From Leptolinea sp. UBA5203 (GTDB taxonomy: Bacteria > Chloroflexota > Anaerolineae > Anaerolineales > Anaerolineaceae): 64,000 nt of DNA. The stretch lies in NCBI GenBank assembly GCA_002412765.1, contig DHVR01000023.1:1-64000 (forward strand), in the 5' to 3' direction. A model generated the notes under the pieces. That model searched no databases, was not told the origin of the DNA, and saw only the letters and a program-made list of their open reading frames with translations. Both the position numbers and the translations under genes were made by a program. Each line of letters starts with the position of its first letter. The first letter of the stretch is position 1. Shown in pieces: positions 1 through 9,514 of the stretch.

Positions 1-508
1 GAACAACACGAGCAGGACCCTTCCCAGCTACATCCCAATTCTCGGCATCGATGGCAGCCATCACACCTAAAGCCTGTTGACGGCCAACTTCCACATTGTC
101 AAACGAAAGATAAGCAGCGATTTTGGAGGTTTTGATCAAGCGATCATAGGCAATAACCTTGACACCAGCATCAGCGGCTTTATCCACAGAGGTTACAATC
201 GCATCGCCATCTTCAGCAATGACGATCAAACCCTTGACGCCCTGGCTAACCATATTGTCAATCTGATCGTTCTGCAATTTGACATCATGATTGGCTTCAG
301 CGGAGATAACCTCATAGCCTTTGCCTTCCAGCAATGATCGCATCAGGACTTCTTCGTTTTTCCAGCGCTCGGTAGCAAAATCGGAAAATGATAGACCAAT
401 TTTGATTTTTTCGTCAGCGGGTTTCGCTGCAGTACCGCAAGCGGCAAGTAATGACGACAGGATCACCATTATGGAAACAATGATCATAAGAAAACGCTTT
501 GACTTCAT
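1..508 (-). CDS. Sugar ABC transporter substrate-binding lipoprotein, xylose-type (partial, runs off window)
   Basis: The reverse strand from an ATG at 508 stays open to the window edge (169 codons). It starts with a lipoprotein signal (MKSKRFLMII..., lipobox LLAAC), followed by a periplasmic-binding-protein type 1 fold: KIGLSFSDFATERWKNE, a QNDQIDNMVSQGVKGLIVI segment and VIAYDRLI, which are typical of XylF/ChvE-like proteins. A GAGGAG ribosome-binding site sits just upstream (511-520). It lies downstream of the ROK repressor on the same strand, so xylose or a related pentose is a plausible ligand. The permease and ATPase would be outside the window. The C-terminal half is missing only because the window ends. 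Confidence 0.88.
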   Translation of the reverse strand, partial: MKSKRFLMIIVSIMVILSSLLAACGTAAKPADEKIKIGLSFSDFATERWKNEEVLMRSLLEGKGYEVISAEANHDVKLQNDQIDNMVSQGVKGLIVIAEDGDAIVTSVDKAADAGVKVIAYDRLIKTSKIAAYLSFDNVEVGRQQALGVMAAIDAENWDVAGKGPARVV

Positions 509-634
509 TTATACTCCTCGTAACTTGGCTAATAGACTCAATTAAACAACAGTTTTTACAGACGTATATTGATTGAAATGCACCTCCTTGAATCCTAAAA
601 TTACAAGAATTGCATAAGAGTTCGGCAACGTTGG

Positions 635-1864
635 TTAATAAATTAACATCTCACGCAAGATATCATCCAATACAATGGCCACTGCGCCGAAGACACAAGC
701 TTCAAAATTTGATTCTGAAAATTCTATTTTAAAATTATCTTTATTCGGGGACAAAATATTGGCACAAACAGTTTCTTCAATAATCGAATGTAAGATCGGC
801 TTTCCTAAAATGAAGGTTCCCCCTATCACAATTAGATCTGGATTAAAGATATTCACCAGATCCGCAATTCCTTCACCCAGATTGATAGCTACCTCTTCAA
901 TCGCCTGACGACAAATTTGATTCCCCCCTAGTGCAAATTCTACGACCAAGTCAAATGTCAGGTTCTCTAAATTATTGGAACAGGCAAGTAACAATGTCGT
1001 ATCCGGATGTTGCTTTAGTTCAGATCGAACTCGCCGCAAGACAGCTCTTGGACCAACCTGGGTTTCCCAACAACCCTTTCTGCCGCAACCACACAATTCG
1101 CCCGCAGGGTCTCTTTGGATATGGCCAATTTCACCACCATATCCATCACCACCACGAAATAATTTGCCCCCAATAATAATCCCCCCACCCAGGCCAATAT
1201 CGGAAGACAAATAAATGAAGTTATCCACATCCCGAGCAACCCCATAATAATATTCCCCAAGGGCCGCCAAATTTGCTTCATTTTCAATATAAACCGGTAA
1301 GTTAAAATGTTGACTAAAAATCAATCGGAGTGGCACATTCTTCCAGTGCAAATTAGGTGCAACTACCAACATTCCCTGGCGAACATTGACCAAACCGGGT
1401 AAACCTACTCCAATTCCAAGTACACGTAATTCATTCTCTTTTGCAATCAGTAGGGCTTGTTCTATATACTTCTCTGTTTGACTGATAATATCTGTTTCTG
1501 ATTGGGAAGTATTAATTTGAACACGGATTTTCCAGAGAGGGTCAGCTACAAAATTCGTTAAGAGAACAGAAATAAAATTCACACCAATTTCAACACCTAC
1601 AACAGCACCACCCTCAGGGCGTAAAGAGAGAAGAATTGAAGGTCGTCCGATTTTTGAATCTTGTAATTGATCCTCTAAAACCAAGCCGCTGTCAATTAAA
1701 AGGGTAACGATATTGGAAACCGTTCCTCTGGTTAAACCAGTCAAATTCGCAACTTGTGCCCGGGAGATCGGTGCATGAAGTCGTATCGTATTAAGAATAA
1801 CAGACTTGTTAACGATTCTTACCTTTTCTTGGTCACCAGTCAGCATGTTGGAGGATATCCTCAT
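635..1864 (-). CDS. ROK-family transcriptional repressor, XylR-like
   Basis: 409 residues, the usual length of NagC/XylR-type ROK repressors. An N-terminal winged helix-turn-helix (about residues 20-75, with ISRAQVANLTGLTRGTVSNI) precedes an ROK sugar-kinase-like domain. The ROK signature with the zinc-site cysteines is present (GEIGHI, then CGCGRKGCWE near residue 260), as is the glycine-rich DIGLGGGIIIGG. Repressors of this group bind xylose or glucose and release DNA. A 25-bp inverted repeat like the Bacillus xyl operator overlaps its own upstream region (1865-1889), which suggests autoregulation. A xylose-type binding protein gene follows 126 bp downstream on the same strand and is the probable target. 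The exact sugar is not shown. Confidence 0.9.
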   Translation of the reverse strand: MRISSNMLTGDQEKVRIVNKSVILNTIRLHAPISRAQVANLTGLTRGTVSNIVTLLIDSGLVLEDQLQDSKIGRPSILLSLRPEGGAVVGVEIGVNFISVLLTNFVADPLWKIRVQINTSQSETDIISQTEKYIEQALLIAKENELRVLGIGVGLPGLVNVRQGMLVVAPNLHWKNVPLRLIFSQHFNLPVYIENEANLAALGEYYYGVARDVDNFIYLSSDIGLGGGIIIGGKLFRGGDGYGGEIGHIQRDPAGELCGCGRKGCWETQVGPRAVLRRVRSELKQHPDTTLLLACSNNLENLTFDLVVEFALGGNQICRQAIEEVAINLGEGIADLVNIFNPDLIVIGGTFILGKPILHSIIEETVCANILSPNKDNFKIEFSESNFEACVFGAVAIVLDDILREMLIY

Positions 1865-1889
1865 TTAGTTTGTATAAGTGTTAAACTAA
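1865..1889. promoter_or_regulatory. xylO-like operator (ROK repressor site)
   Basis: Inverted repeat TTAGTTT - 11 bases - AAACTAA, directly before the ATG of the ROK gene. The arms and the total length of 25 bp match the known Bacillus xyl operator as I recall it. The position just upstream of a XylR-like gene makes negative autoregulation likely. The rest of the 427-bp gap up to 2291 shows only the terminator at 2082-2132. Confidence 0.6.
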
Positions 1890-2081
1890 GTATACTCAAG
1901 ATTTGCATAATTTCAAGGAGCAATTTCTCATGATTCCTTAATCTCAAGATTGACGTTCACCAATAATAAATGTGATTTCTCACCATCTGTAAACACAGAA
2001 TCAAAGGCTAGGTTCATGGATAATTTTCGCAGTCCTTCCCATAGGTACGTCTAAGTCGTCCAAATAACCCAGCCCCATAAT

Positions 2082-2132
2082 AAAAAAGCATTAGCCAGGA
2101 TGATCTTGATAAAGTTCATCCTAGCTAATGCT
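2082..2132 (-). terminator. Rho-independent terminator after the GH3 gene
   Basis: Seventeen-base arms at 2087-2103 and 2116-2132 pair with one G-U wobble and a 12-nt loop. Read on the minus strand the stem is followed by TTTTTTATTA. It lies 160 bp after the GH3 stop codon and isolates the ROK gene from the upstream operon. Confidence 0.75.
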
Positions 2133-2291
2133 GTAGGTGTGGAATTTTTCTTGCCTTTGTTCCCTAAAGCTTATGCAAATGCTTCCTCAAAATAAATCAT
2201 CCTTCCAAAGAGAATCAGCCAAATTCTGATGAAATGGAAATCCGCAGCAATACTAACAAAGTCAAACACTGACTAATTTTCCAGGCCAGCT

Positions 2292-4622
2292 CTAATCTCC
2301 GATGGGTTCCATTTTAATCGGGCAAACAAAAACCCGATCCTTGATCTCAACTTGATTTTCTCCAATAATATCAAACTCGCCGTTCAAGCGAATATCCTCA
2401 CTTGAACTACCGACCATGACCAGAATCTTTCCGGCTTCAACGATCAACTCTTTTTGCATGGTGTAGAAAGCCAATTGATTAACAGGCAGGTGGAAGGTGA
2501 TTTTCTTGCTCTCCCCAGCAGCTAAATTCACCCGGCAATAGCCCTTCAATTCTTTCATGGGTCTAGGCAAAGAGGCGTATTCATCCCGGATGTAAAGCTG
2601 CACAATTTCATCGCCTGATACCGAACCGGTATTGGTAATCGTGCAGGTGATATCAACAATACCATATGCCGCTGCACTGGCCTTTGATATTCCAAGGTTT
2701 GAATAGGCAAAAGTTGTATAGCTTAATCCAAAACCAAAGGGAAACAAGGGTGAGACAGGCATGGAAACATAATCGGTGTAAATGTGCGATTTATTACCAG
2801 AAGGTTTGTGATTGTAAAACACTGGCACTTGACCCACAGAACGCGGGTAGGTAATGGGTAGTTTTCCACCTGGATTCACCGTGCCAAAGAGGACATCCGC
2901 AACCGCCATTCCACCTTCTTCACCCGGCAACCACGCTTCCAGAACTGCATTTACTTTCGCAAAAACATCAGGGATGGTAATAGGACGTCCGTTGACTAAT
3001 ACAAGAATCACTGGCTTACCAAGCGCTATGATACTATCAGCCAGGGCTTGTTGTACACCAGGCAAGCCCAAGTCTGCAGTATCACGAAATTCCCCAGTGG
3101 TACAAGACAAAACCAGTCCCGAACAATCGCCAAGGACCAACACGACGGCGTCTGCCTGCTGGGCAACTTTCACGGCTTCAGCCATTCCACTTTGATCCGC
3201 AGATAAAGCGTCACAACCTTTGGCATAGACTACTTGTACGTCTTTTGGTGCTACTTTTTGGATACCTTCAAGAACGGTAATCACTTTTACACTACTGGCA
3301 GCAATCAGCTCATCATTGATATTAACAAAACTGGAGCCTTCGGGTGCCAAGTTTTTCATCAATTCGAAGGTAGCCGCATAGGAGTAATCCCCTAATTGAT
3401 TGCGTCCGTTATCCGCATTCGGTCCAATAACCGCCAGCGTTTTAATGCTGGATTGCAAAGGCAGCGCGCCATCATTTTTCAATAAAACCATGCTCTGATT
3501 GGCAATTTCACGTGCCAGTTGACGCTGTGGTTTTGTATCAAAATCTGTATAAACGCTGGCTTCATCCACAAATGGATTTTCAAACAAACCCAATTCATAT
3601 TTCAATTTCAAATGACGCCGGACCGCTGTATCAACAGAATCCAAATTGAGATCTCCGGATTCCAGTGCAGTTTTTAATGCATCCCCATAACAGACTACTT
3701 CCGGTAATTCCACATCAATACCGGCTTCCAAGGCCATCCTGGCAGCCTCCCCCAGGGAACCAGCAGCTCGGTGGAAATTATGAATCATCACCACTGCATC
3801 ATAATCGGATACAACCGGGCCATCAAAACCCAGTTCGTTTCTTAACAAATCAGTTAAGATGCGTTTGGATGCCGCTACAACTTCACCATCCAATTCCGGA
3901 TAGGCATTCATCATGGTAGCCAAACCCGCATCTCGAATGGCGGCTTGGAACGGTCCTAAATAAATATCATACACATCACCCATACCCATATGGACAGGAT
4001 TACAATTCATTCCGCCCTGGGACAGGCTGTGGCCGATGAAGTGCTTTCCTGTGGCAGCTACCCCATCAGCTAAATCCTCCCCCTGTAAACCTTGAATGTA
4101 AGCAACGCCAAAGTTACTTACCAGGGTCGGGTCTTCGCCAAAAGTCTCCTCGGTTCGGCCCCAACGAGGGTCCCGACACACATCCAATACCGGTGCCAAA
4201 GCCTGACGTGCACCCACTGCAAGTAATTGCTTTTTTATGACCGCTGTCATTTTGTTGGCAAGCTCTGGTTGAAAAGTACTAGCAAGACCGATCATTTCAG
4301 GAAACATAGTGCCTCCCAAAATCATTGCCCCGGAACAACTTTCCTCATGCAGAATGGCTGGAATTCCAAGACGAGTTTTTTCAAGCAAGAATTTCTGAAT
4401 TTCATTGCCTGTTTTAGCAGTCATCATGGGATCACCAGTGGAGGAGCCGCCAACTCGGGTGATTTGACCAATCCCATGCTTCAATTTATGTTGAATTTTT
4501 TCATAATCCAACAATCCATTACTCTGAAGCAGATAAACCCAGTACGAACCTAATTGGGCTAATTTTTCATCCAGCGTCATCTGCGCTAATAACTTTTCTA
4601 CTTGTTGTTTGTATGATTTCAT
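2292..4622 (-). CDS. Glycoside hydrolase family 3 beta-glucosidase / beta-xylosidase
   Basis: 776 residues without a signal peptide, so probably a cytoplasmic enzyme that splits imported oligosaccharides. The GH3 N-terminal barrel covers about residues 30-340, with DPRWGRTEETFGEDP, the KHFIGH motif and the nucleophile aspartate in GPVVSDYDAV (about Asp273). The GH3 C-terminal domain follows (about 380-630), then a fibronectin-III-like domain (about 665-740, GDEIVQLYIRDEYAS). It is downstream of the binding protein and two permeases of an oligosaccharide importer on the same strand, separated by a terminator-like hairpin at 4741-4782. Beta-glucosides, cello- or xylo-oligosaccharides are likely substrates; sequence alone does not decide between glucosidase and xylosidase. 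Confidence 0.93.
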   Translation of the reverse strand: MKSYKQQVEKLLAQMTLDEKLAQLGSYWVYLLQSNGLLDYEKIQHKLKHGIGQITRVGGSSTGDPMMTAKTGNEIQKFLLEKTRLGIPAILHEESCSGAMILGGTMFPEMIGLASTFQPELANKMTAVIKKQLLAVGARQALAPVLDVCRDPRWGRTEETFGEDPTLVSNFGVAYIQGLQGEDLADGVAATGKHFIGHSLSQGGMNCNPVHMGMGDVYDIYLGPFQAAIRDAGLATMMNAYPELDGEVVAASKRILTDLLRNELGFDGPVVSDYDAVVMIHNFHRAAGSLGEAARMALEAGIDVELPEVVCYGDALKTALESGDLNLDSVDTAVRRHLKLKYELGLFENPFVDEASVYTDFDTKPQRQLAREIANQSMVLLKNDGALPLQSSIKTLAVIGPNADNGRNQLGDYSYAATFELMKNLAPEGSSFVNINDELIAASSVKVITVLEGIQKVAPKDVQVVYAKGCDALSADQSGMAEAVKVAQQADAVVLVLGDCSGLVLSCTTGEFRDTADLGLPGVQQALADSIIALGKPVILVLVNGRPITIPDVFAKVNAVLEAWLPGEEGGMAVADVLFGTVNPGGKLPITYPRSVGQVPVFYNHKPSGNKSHIYTDYVSMPVSPLFPFGFGLSYTTFAYSNLGISKASAAAYGIVDITCTITNTGSVSGDEIVQLYIRDEYASLPRPMKELKGYCRVNLAAGESKKITFHLPVNQLAFYTMQKELIVEAGKILVMVGSSSEDIRLNGEFDIIGENQVEIKDRVFVCPIKMEPIGD

Positions 4623-4740
4623 TAAACCTCAAAAATAATTACGGGTAATTCCTGATTATATGAGAAAATAACAGTCCTGTTTTCTCATCCGTTGAAATTC
4701 AGAAGAGTCCTAAACATTGAGCATTCACAGATGATTGAAA

Positions 4741-4782
4741 ACAAAAGCAGGGCCACAAGTTAGATTTCAGCTTGTGGCCTGC
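4741..4782 (-). terminator. Terminator-like hairpin between permease and GH3 genes
   Basis: Arms at 4747-4759 and 4771-4782 (CAGGCCACAAG-type stem with one bulged base). On the minus strand it is followed by GCTTTTGTTTTC. It could end or reduce transcription coming from the ABC importer genes before the GH3 gene. Confidence 0.6.
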
Positions 4783-4904
4783 TCAATAACCTGGTGAAAA
4801 ATGATCTTATATAAATTTTCTATTCAAAATAGAAAATATAGTATGCGATGAATAACTTCGATGATTAATCAACCTCAATCTGCAGGTTTGCAAAGTGAGT
4901 TTTC

Positions 4905-5744
4905 TTATTCTTTTACGGCACCCATGGCAATACCGCTGATGATGTAGCGGGAGAAGATCGCATAGATAATCAGAATGGGAACTACTGTGATGGCCAAACC
5001 TAAGTAAATGCTGCCGTATTCCGTGCGGTACACATCACCACGCAGGGTTTGTACCAGCATTGGTAGTGTATATTTTTCGCGTGAATTGATCAAGATATAG
5101 GCATTGAAGAAGTTGTTCCACGATGCCACAAAGGAAAATATACCTAAGGTAAATGCGCCAGGAGCAGCGATCGGCATCATGATTTGATGGAAAATTTGCA
5201 ATTCATTACAACCATCAATTCTGGCAGCGTCAATTAAGTCCCGGATGATTACCGAGTCCAAATATTGTTTGGCAAAGAAGACAGCACCAGCATTGGCTAT
5301 GGATGGCAGAATCAGGGAAAGATAATTATCCACCAAGCCAAGCTTGGACATATATTGGAAGAACCCAATAATGGAGAGCTGCATGGGGATCATGACCAAT
5401 ACCATGATAAAGTTGTAAAACTGTTTTTTGCCTTTGAAATTATAGACACTGATGCCATAGGCCGTCAAAAGGGAGAAGTAGACTGTAACAACCGTCATTG
5501 CGACAGAAAGGTATAGACTGTTGGCAAAACCGCGCCATAAATCCAGTCCGCGACCCAATAAAATATTGTAGTTATTCATGATGTGGGTGCTGGGCCAGAA
5601 TCCGATCCCTTGTTGAATTTCATAGGTGGAGCGAGTCGCATTGACCATCAATAACCAGATCGGCACAATTGTCACGATCAAGAGCAAGGCTAGAAATATG
5701 TATACAAAGACTCTGAGAATGGTAGTTCTAGTTTTATAGTTCAT
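4905..5744 (-). CDS. Carbohydrate ABC transporter permease, MalG type
   Basis: 279 residues with six predicted membrane segments and the inner-membrane EAA loop (DLIDAARIDGCNELQIFHQI, about residues 185-205) that contacts the ATPase. Length and ending (IISGIAMGAVKE) are typical of the MalG/LacG group. It starts 4 bp after the stop of the partner permease, so the two are translated together. No ATPase gene is next to it; such CUT1 importers often share an MsmK-type ATPase encoded elsewhere. It forms the channel with the MalF-type partner and takes sugar from the lipoprotein encoded at 6770-8224. Confidence 0.93.
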   Translation of the reverse strand: MNYKTRTTILRVFVYIFLALLLIVTIVPIWLLMVNATRSTYEIQQGIGFWPSTHIMNNYNILLGRGLDLWRGFANSLYLSVAMTVVTVYFSLLTAYGISVYNFKGKKQFYNFIMVLVMIPMQLSIIGFFQYMSKLGLVDNYLSLILPSIANAGAVFFAKQYLDSVIIRDLIDAARIDGCNELQIFHQIMMPIAAPGAFTLGIFSFVASWNNFFNAYILINSREKYTLPMLVQTLRGDVYRTEYGSIYLGLAITVVPILIIYAIFSRYIISGIAMGAVKE

Positions 5745-5748
5745 AATC

Positions 5749-6693
5749 TTACCTCGCCTTTGCCTTTCGTTTTAGCGCTTTCGCGCGTTCTTCGGGCGTG
5801 TCTTTATCCCGCAGGAAGTAGAAAATTGCCAGAGAGCAAATGGAAGTCATCAGAAAGACCACGACGCCCACGGAAGCAGCTGCCCCAATATGTCCCTTAC
5901 TACTGCGGAATTTCATGTACATGAGAATATTGTTGGTTAGGATGGAGGAATTTGGAGAACCACGACCATCTGTCAACAAGTAGGGGATGTCGAACATCTG
6001 CATACCACCTACCAGAGAGGTTACAAAAATATAAACCAATACAGATTTCAACAAAGGCAGGGTGATATAGCGAAACATTTGTACTGAATTGGCACCATCC
6101 ACCAGGGCTGCTTCATATAATGAAGTGGGGATGGAAGTCATGCCTGCCATTAAAATAATAATGGTCTGTCCAAACCAGGTCCACCATTGGATGAAAACTA
6201 CCAAGCCGCGCATAGTGGCTTCACTACGAATAAAATCAATGGCCTCTGGAACCAACCCCGTTCGAACTAAAAGCTGATTTACAGGCCCGTAAAAAGAGAA
6301 CAAACTAAAAAATAATGCCGCCACGGAAGCAGGCATCAGCAAGTTTGGCAGATAAAACAAGGCTCGCCATGTGCCAATGAATTTAATCTTTAATCGTGCA
6401 TTGGTAAACCAAACCGAAATTAGCATGGCAATACCGATCTGCGGGATGAAATTAAGCAGCCAGAGGCTCCAGGTATTTCGTACTGCTCGCATAAAAAAGT
6501 CATCGGCAAACAGGCGTTTGAAATTATCCAGTCCGATCCATTTTGCACTCGCCGCATTCATCAGGGTTGTATCGGTAAAACTTAAATGGAGCGTGTTATA
6601 AACCGGGTACAATCCGAAAAGTAAAAAGCCTATGACAAACGGGGCGATAAAAAAATAACCATAATAATTTCTGCTGGCCTTTGAATAATTCAT
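5749..6693 (-). CDS. Carbohydrate ABC transporter permease, MalF/LacF type
   Basis: About 314 residues with six membrane segments and an EAA loop (SLYEAALVDGANSVQMFRYI, about residues 190-210). Two ATG codons are adjacent (6696 and 6693). The AGGAGG ribosome-binding site is too close to the first, so 6693 is preferred. It follows the binding-protein gene after a stable hairpin and is followed after 4 bp by the MalG-type permease. The order binding protein - MalF - MalG is the standard one for CUT1 oligosaccharide importers. Confidence 0.93.
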   Translation of the reverse strand: MNYSKASRNYYGYFFIAPFVIGFLLFGLYPVYNTLHLSFTDTTLMNAASAKWIGLDNFKRLFADDFFMRAVRNTWSLWLLNFIPQIGIAMLISVWFTNARLKIKFIGTWRALFYLPNLLMPASVAALFFSLFSFYGPVNQLLVRTGLVPEAIDFIRSEATMRGLVVFIQWWTWFGQTIIILMAGMTSIPTSLYEAALVDGANSVQMFRYITLPLLKSVLVYIFVTSLVGGMQMFDIPYLLTDGRGSPNSSILTNNILMYMKFRSSKGHIGAAASVGVVVFLMTSICSLAIFYFLRDKDTPEERAKALKRKAKAR

Positions 6694-6710
6694 CATGCCT
6701 CCTTTAAGTT

Positions 6711-6749
6711 GAGTCAGTGTATAGAAGGGATAAACCTATACACTGACTC
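6711..6749 (-). promoter_or_regulatory. Intercistronic hairpin after the binding-protein gene
   Basis: Perfect 14-bp stem (6711-6724 with 6736-6749) and an 11-nt loop, with no T-tract on the minus strand. It lies between the binding-protein stop and the permease start. Such hairpins usually protect the upstream message from 3' decay or partly stop transcription, giving more binding protein than permease. That role is inferred from position and structure. Confidence 0.65.
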
Positions 6750-6769
6750 AGTAAAAATGTTATCTCAAC

Positions 6770-8224
6770 CTATTTGATGATCAAATCGGGGAATTCGTTG
6801 CGGACTGCTTCTTTCCACAGGCTCCACATCTGGTCGAGGGTGATCTCACCGGCAAGATAGGAGTTTTCGGGATCGTTCAGTGCACGTTGAATGGCATCAT
6901 CGGAACCCTGCATCAAAGCTGCGTTTACAGAAGGAGCTGCGGCAGCAAATCCACCATAAGAGTTCTGACCACCCAAGAATTCGCTCAAGGAAGAATCGTC
7001 GAAGGAGGCGGTGATTTTATCAACAACAACTTTACTGGAGACGAAGTCGCCGGCTGCCTGAGCCTGATCGGCAGGAACATTCGGGTCAATGGCTTTCAAG
7101 AAATCATTGGTGTAGACGCCGGTTGCCCAGTTGGTCAGGTTTTCTTCATCCAGGGTGCAGAAGCGGATGAATTCGGTGGCTAATTCCATGTTCTTGCTTT
7201 CTTTCATTACGCCTAACCAGGTACCACCCCATTGATAGGGCAGCGGTCCGGTGATAACACCCCAGTCACCAACAGTGGTGGAGGCGCCATCAGCAGAGGT
7301 TGCGTTGGGGGATAAGACATAGGGAAGACCCCAGGTGGGCAGGAAGTAGGAGAAGATTTTCTTTGGGGCGCCGTTGGCATCCACGAGGGTGTCATTCATA
7401 CCAGCGAACCAGCCTTCTTGCCATTGGGTTGCGCGGGCTTCGTAACCTTTATCGCGGAAAGTTTTGGCGGTTTCGATCATTTTGTCAACCATTGGGTCAA
7501 CAGTCAGGGTGTCGTCCACGATCCAGGGCTGTGAGCGGTTTGCGAAGAACAAGTTTTGGAAATCACCATTGGAAGCAACCATGTAGGTATCGCCATTGGA
7601 TTTGGTTTTCACAACTTCAGCAGCTGCGGTGTAGGCATCCATGTCTTTCAGGATTTCTTGCATTTCGGTGGGATCATCGGTGCCGAAATATTCTTTAGCC
7701 AGGGAGCGGCGATAGAAGAGAGCGCCGGGGGTAGCCTGATAAGCCAAGGCTTTCAAAACACCATCGTAGGAACCTACATCGGTGACGAAAGGATAAACAT
7801 CAGCTTTATCGATATCAGCCTGGAGGGCACTTAAGTCGGCCAAGAAATCGCTTTCTACATAGCTTTTTACAAAAGCAGCTTCCAAAGCTACAACATCAGG
7901 AACCTGACTGGTGCCTAAGGTTGCCATCAGTTTTGTCTGATATTCACCATTGGTCATGGGGATCATGGTGTAAACGACATCCACATCCGGGTGAGAAGCT
8001 TCAAAGGCTACGGCCATGGTGTTGATCTCATTGGTGAAAGACCAAACATTGAGGATAGTCTTGCCAGCGGCAGGAGCTGCGGCGGCAGGGGCATCAGTAG
8101 CAGCAGGTGCTTCAGCGGCAGGGGCCTCAACAGCGGGAGCAGCAGGAGCTGCACCACCGCAGGCGCTAAGCAGCATGCTGGCGATTAACAGAAAACTTGC
8201 GATAAATAAAACTTTATTCTTCAT
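6770..8224 (-). CDS. Oligosaccharide ABC transporter substrate-binding lipoprotein (family 1)
   Basis: 484 residues. A lipoprotein signal with lipobox LLSAC (Cys22) is followed by an Ala/Pro-rich linker (about residues 25-55) and a family 1 extracellular solute-binding domain beginning at ILNVWSFTNEINTMAVAF. The GAGGAA ribosome-binding site is 6-7 nt before the ATG at 8224. The upstream region holds a LacI-type operator (8396-8409), and the LacI gene lies just beyond. It delivers an oligosaccharide, probably a beta-glucan or xylan product given the downstream GH3 enzyme, to the two permeases. Confidence 0.92.
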   Translation of the reverse strand: MKNKVLFIASFLLIASMLLSACGGAAPAAPAVEAPAAEAPAATDAPAAAAPAAGKTILNVWSFTNEINTMAVAFEASHPDVDVVYTMIPMTNGEYQTKLMATLGTSQVPDVVALEAAFVKSYVESDFLADLSALQADIDKADVYPFVTDVGSYDGVLKALAYQATPGALFYRRSLAKEYFGTDDPTEMQEILKDMDAYTAAAEVVKTKSNGDTYMVASNGDFQNLFFANRSQPWIVDDTLTVDPMVDKMIETAKTFRDKGYEARATQWQEGWFAGMNDTLVDANGAPKKIFSYFLPTWGLPYVLSPNATSADGASTTVGDWGVITGPLPYQWGGTWLGVMKESKNMELATEFIRFCTLDEENLTNWATGVYTNDFLKAIDPNVPADQAQAAGDFVSSKVVVDKITASFDDSSLSEFLGGQNSYGGFAAAAPSVNAALMQGSDDAIQRALNDPENSYLAGEITLDQMWSLWKEAVRNEFPDLIIK

Positions 8225-8395
8225 GGTTCCTCATCTCCTCGATATAGGACATAAATGATAAACTTAATAGAACTGATGTGTTTGCACATCATTCAGCTTG
8301 CAGGTCTTTTCACTCTGTCGAATGAGTTTTTGGAAAGATCTGCATTTTTATGCACAAATTTTTACTTCACTCACCTCCTCTTCAGGTCATTCTGT

Positions 8396-8409
8396 CGGTA
8401 ATGTTACCG
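8396..8409. promoter_or_regulatory. LacI-family operator before the importer genes
   Basis: Near-palindrome CGGTAATGTTACCG. Its arms CGGTA/TACCG match the two sites before the LacI gene itself (9489-9514). It lies 172 bp upstream of the binding-protein start, between it and the LacI stop codon, so it probably represses the importer until an inducer is bound. Confidence 0.65.
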
Positions 8410-8452
8410 ATCAGGATAAGTTTTTTTACTTAACTTTGACTTTCAATAAAGA

Positions 8453-9463
8453 TCAATTATTGCGCTGACAGGATCCGCGGACGATTAATTTTGTCCGTAT
8501 CTGGTGTATTCTATTTTCAAGGGGTTCATCATTAATGATTTTGATCAACATTCGGGTAGCTTTGCTGCCCATCTCGGAAAGAAATTGATCCACTGTTGTT
8601 AGATTGATGTAATTAGCTTCGGTGATGTTATCAAACCCGATAACCGATAAATCTTCCGGGATGAGTAAATTCATATCCCGTGCTGCTTCAAAAACCCCGA
8701 TGGCCGACTGATCATTGGCTGCAAAAATGGCCGAGGGTCTCTCTAGCAATGAGAGTATTTGCTTAGCCGCCAGGATCGAAACAGGCATGGAAAAATCACC
8801 ATTGGCAATTAAGGATTCATCAATCGCGACGCCCCATTTTTTCAAGGCATCCTTATAGCCCAACAAACGCTGAGTAGCACTTTCCAATTCCGGTCGACCG
8901 GCAATGAAACCGATGCGGCGATGTCCCAATTCCAATAGATATTCCATAGCTTCCATCGCTCCGGCATAATTTGTGCCATAAATGGAAGGGTAATTTGGAT
9001 CAATGGTATGCGGGTCTACAGAAACAACTGGTTTATCCAGAAAAATGCTTGCGTTGGCTGAAGCAACAATAATGACACCATCGGTAATGGAATTATTAAG
9101 TTGAGCTACAAAACGGCGTTCGTGGTTCGCTGCGGCATATTTTCGTACATTTCCGGTAGTATACACCAGCAAATCAAAAGGAGATTCCGTAATTGCACGG
9201 TTCACTCCCTTCATGATCTCAATGGAGAAGGGATGTTCCACGTCCGGCATCACCAAGCCAATAACGTTGGTACGCAAGCTGCGCATACTGCGCGCAGCCA
9301 AACTAGAACTATAGCCCAGCTCATCAATCACCGTAAGAATCCGATCCTGGGTATCTTTTGCAACATCCACTTTGCCATTCAAAACTCTGGAAACCGTTGA
9401 AACAGAGACACCTGCTTCCCGGGCTACATCCTGAATTTTTATGGCGCTGCGTTTTGGTTGCAT
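8453..9463 (-). CDS. LacI-family transcriptional repressor
   Basis: 336 residues. The N-terminal LacI helix-turn-helix is complete (IKIQDVAREAGVSVSTVSRV, residues 8-27, then LNGKVDVAKDTQDRI), followed by the hinge helix (SLAARSMRS) and a periplasmic-binding-protein-like effector domain (about 60-336). It lies upstream of the importer genes on the same strand. Three copies of CGGTA-N4-TACCG lie before its own start and before the importer, so it most likely controls both. By context the effector is an oligosaccharide or its product. Confidence 0.94.
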   Translation of the reverse strand: MQPKRSAIKIQDVAREAGVSVSTVSRVLNGKVDVAKDTQDRILTVIDELGYSSSLAARSMRSLRTNVIGLVMPDVEHPFSIEIMKGVNRAITESPFDLLVYTTGNVRKYAAANHERRFVAQLNNSITDGVIIVASANASIFLDKPVVSVDPHTIDPNYPSIYGTNYAGAMEAMEYLLELGHRRIGFIAGRPELESATQRLLGYKDALKKWGVAIDESLIANGDFSMPVSILAAKQILSLLERPSAIFAANDQSAIGVFEAARDMNLLIPEDLSVIGFDNITEANYINLTTVDQFLSEMGSKATRMLIKIINDEPLENRIHQIRTKLIVRGSCQRNN

Positions 9464-9488
9464 AAAGTTCCTAATCCAGAGTTTTTTT

Positions 9489-9514
9489 CGGTATCCTTAC
9501 CGGTATCGTTACCG
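9489..9514. promoter_or_regulatory. Two overlapping LacI-family operators before the LacI gene
   Basis: CGGTATCCTTACCG (9489-9502) and CGGTATCGTTACCG (9501-9514) share two bases, so their centres are 12 bp apart, a little over one helical turn. They are 26-51 bp upstream of the LacI start codon. Together with 8396-8409 they give a shared motif CGGTA-N4-TACCG and suggest autoregulation. Confidence 0.7.
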
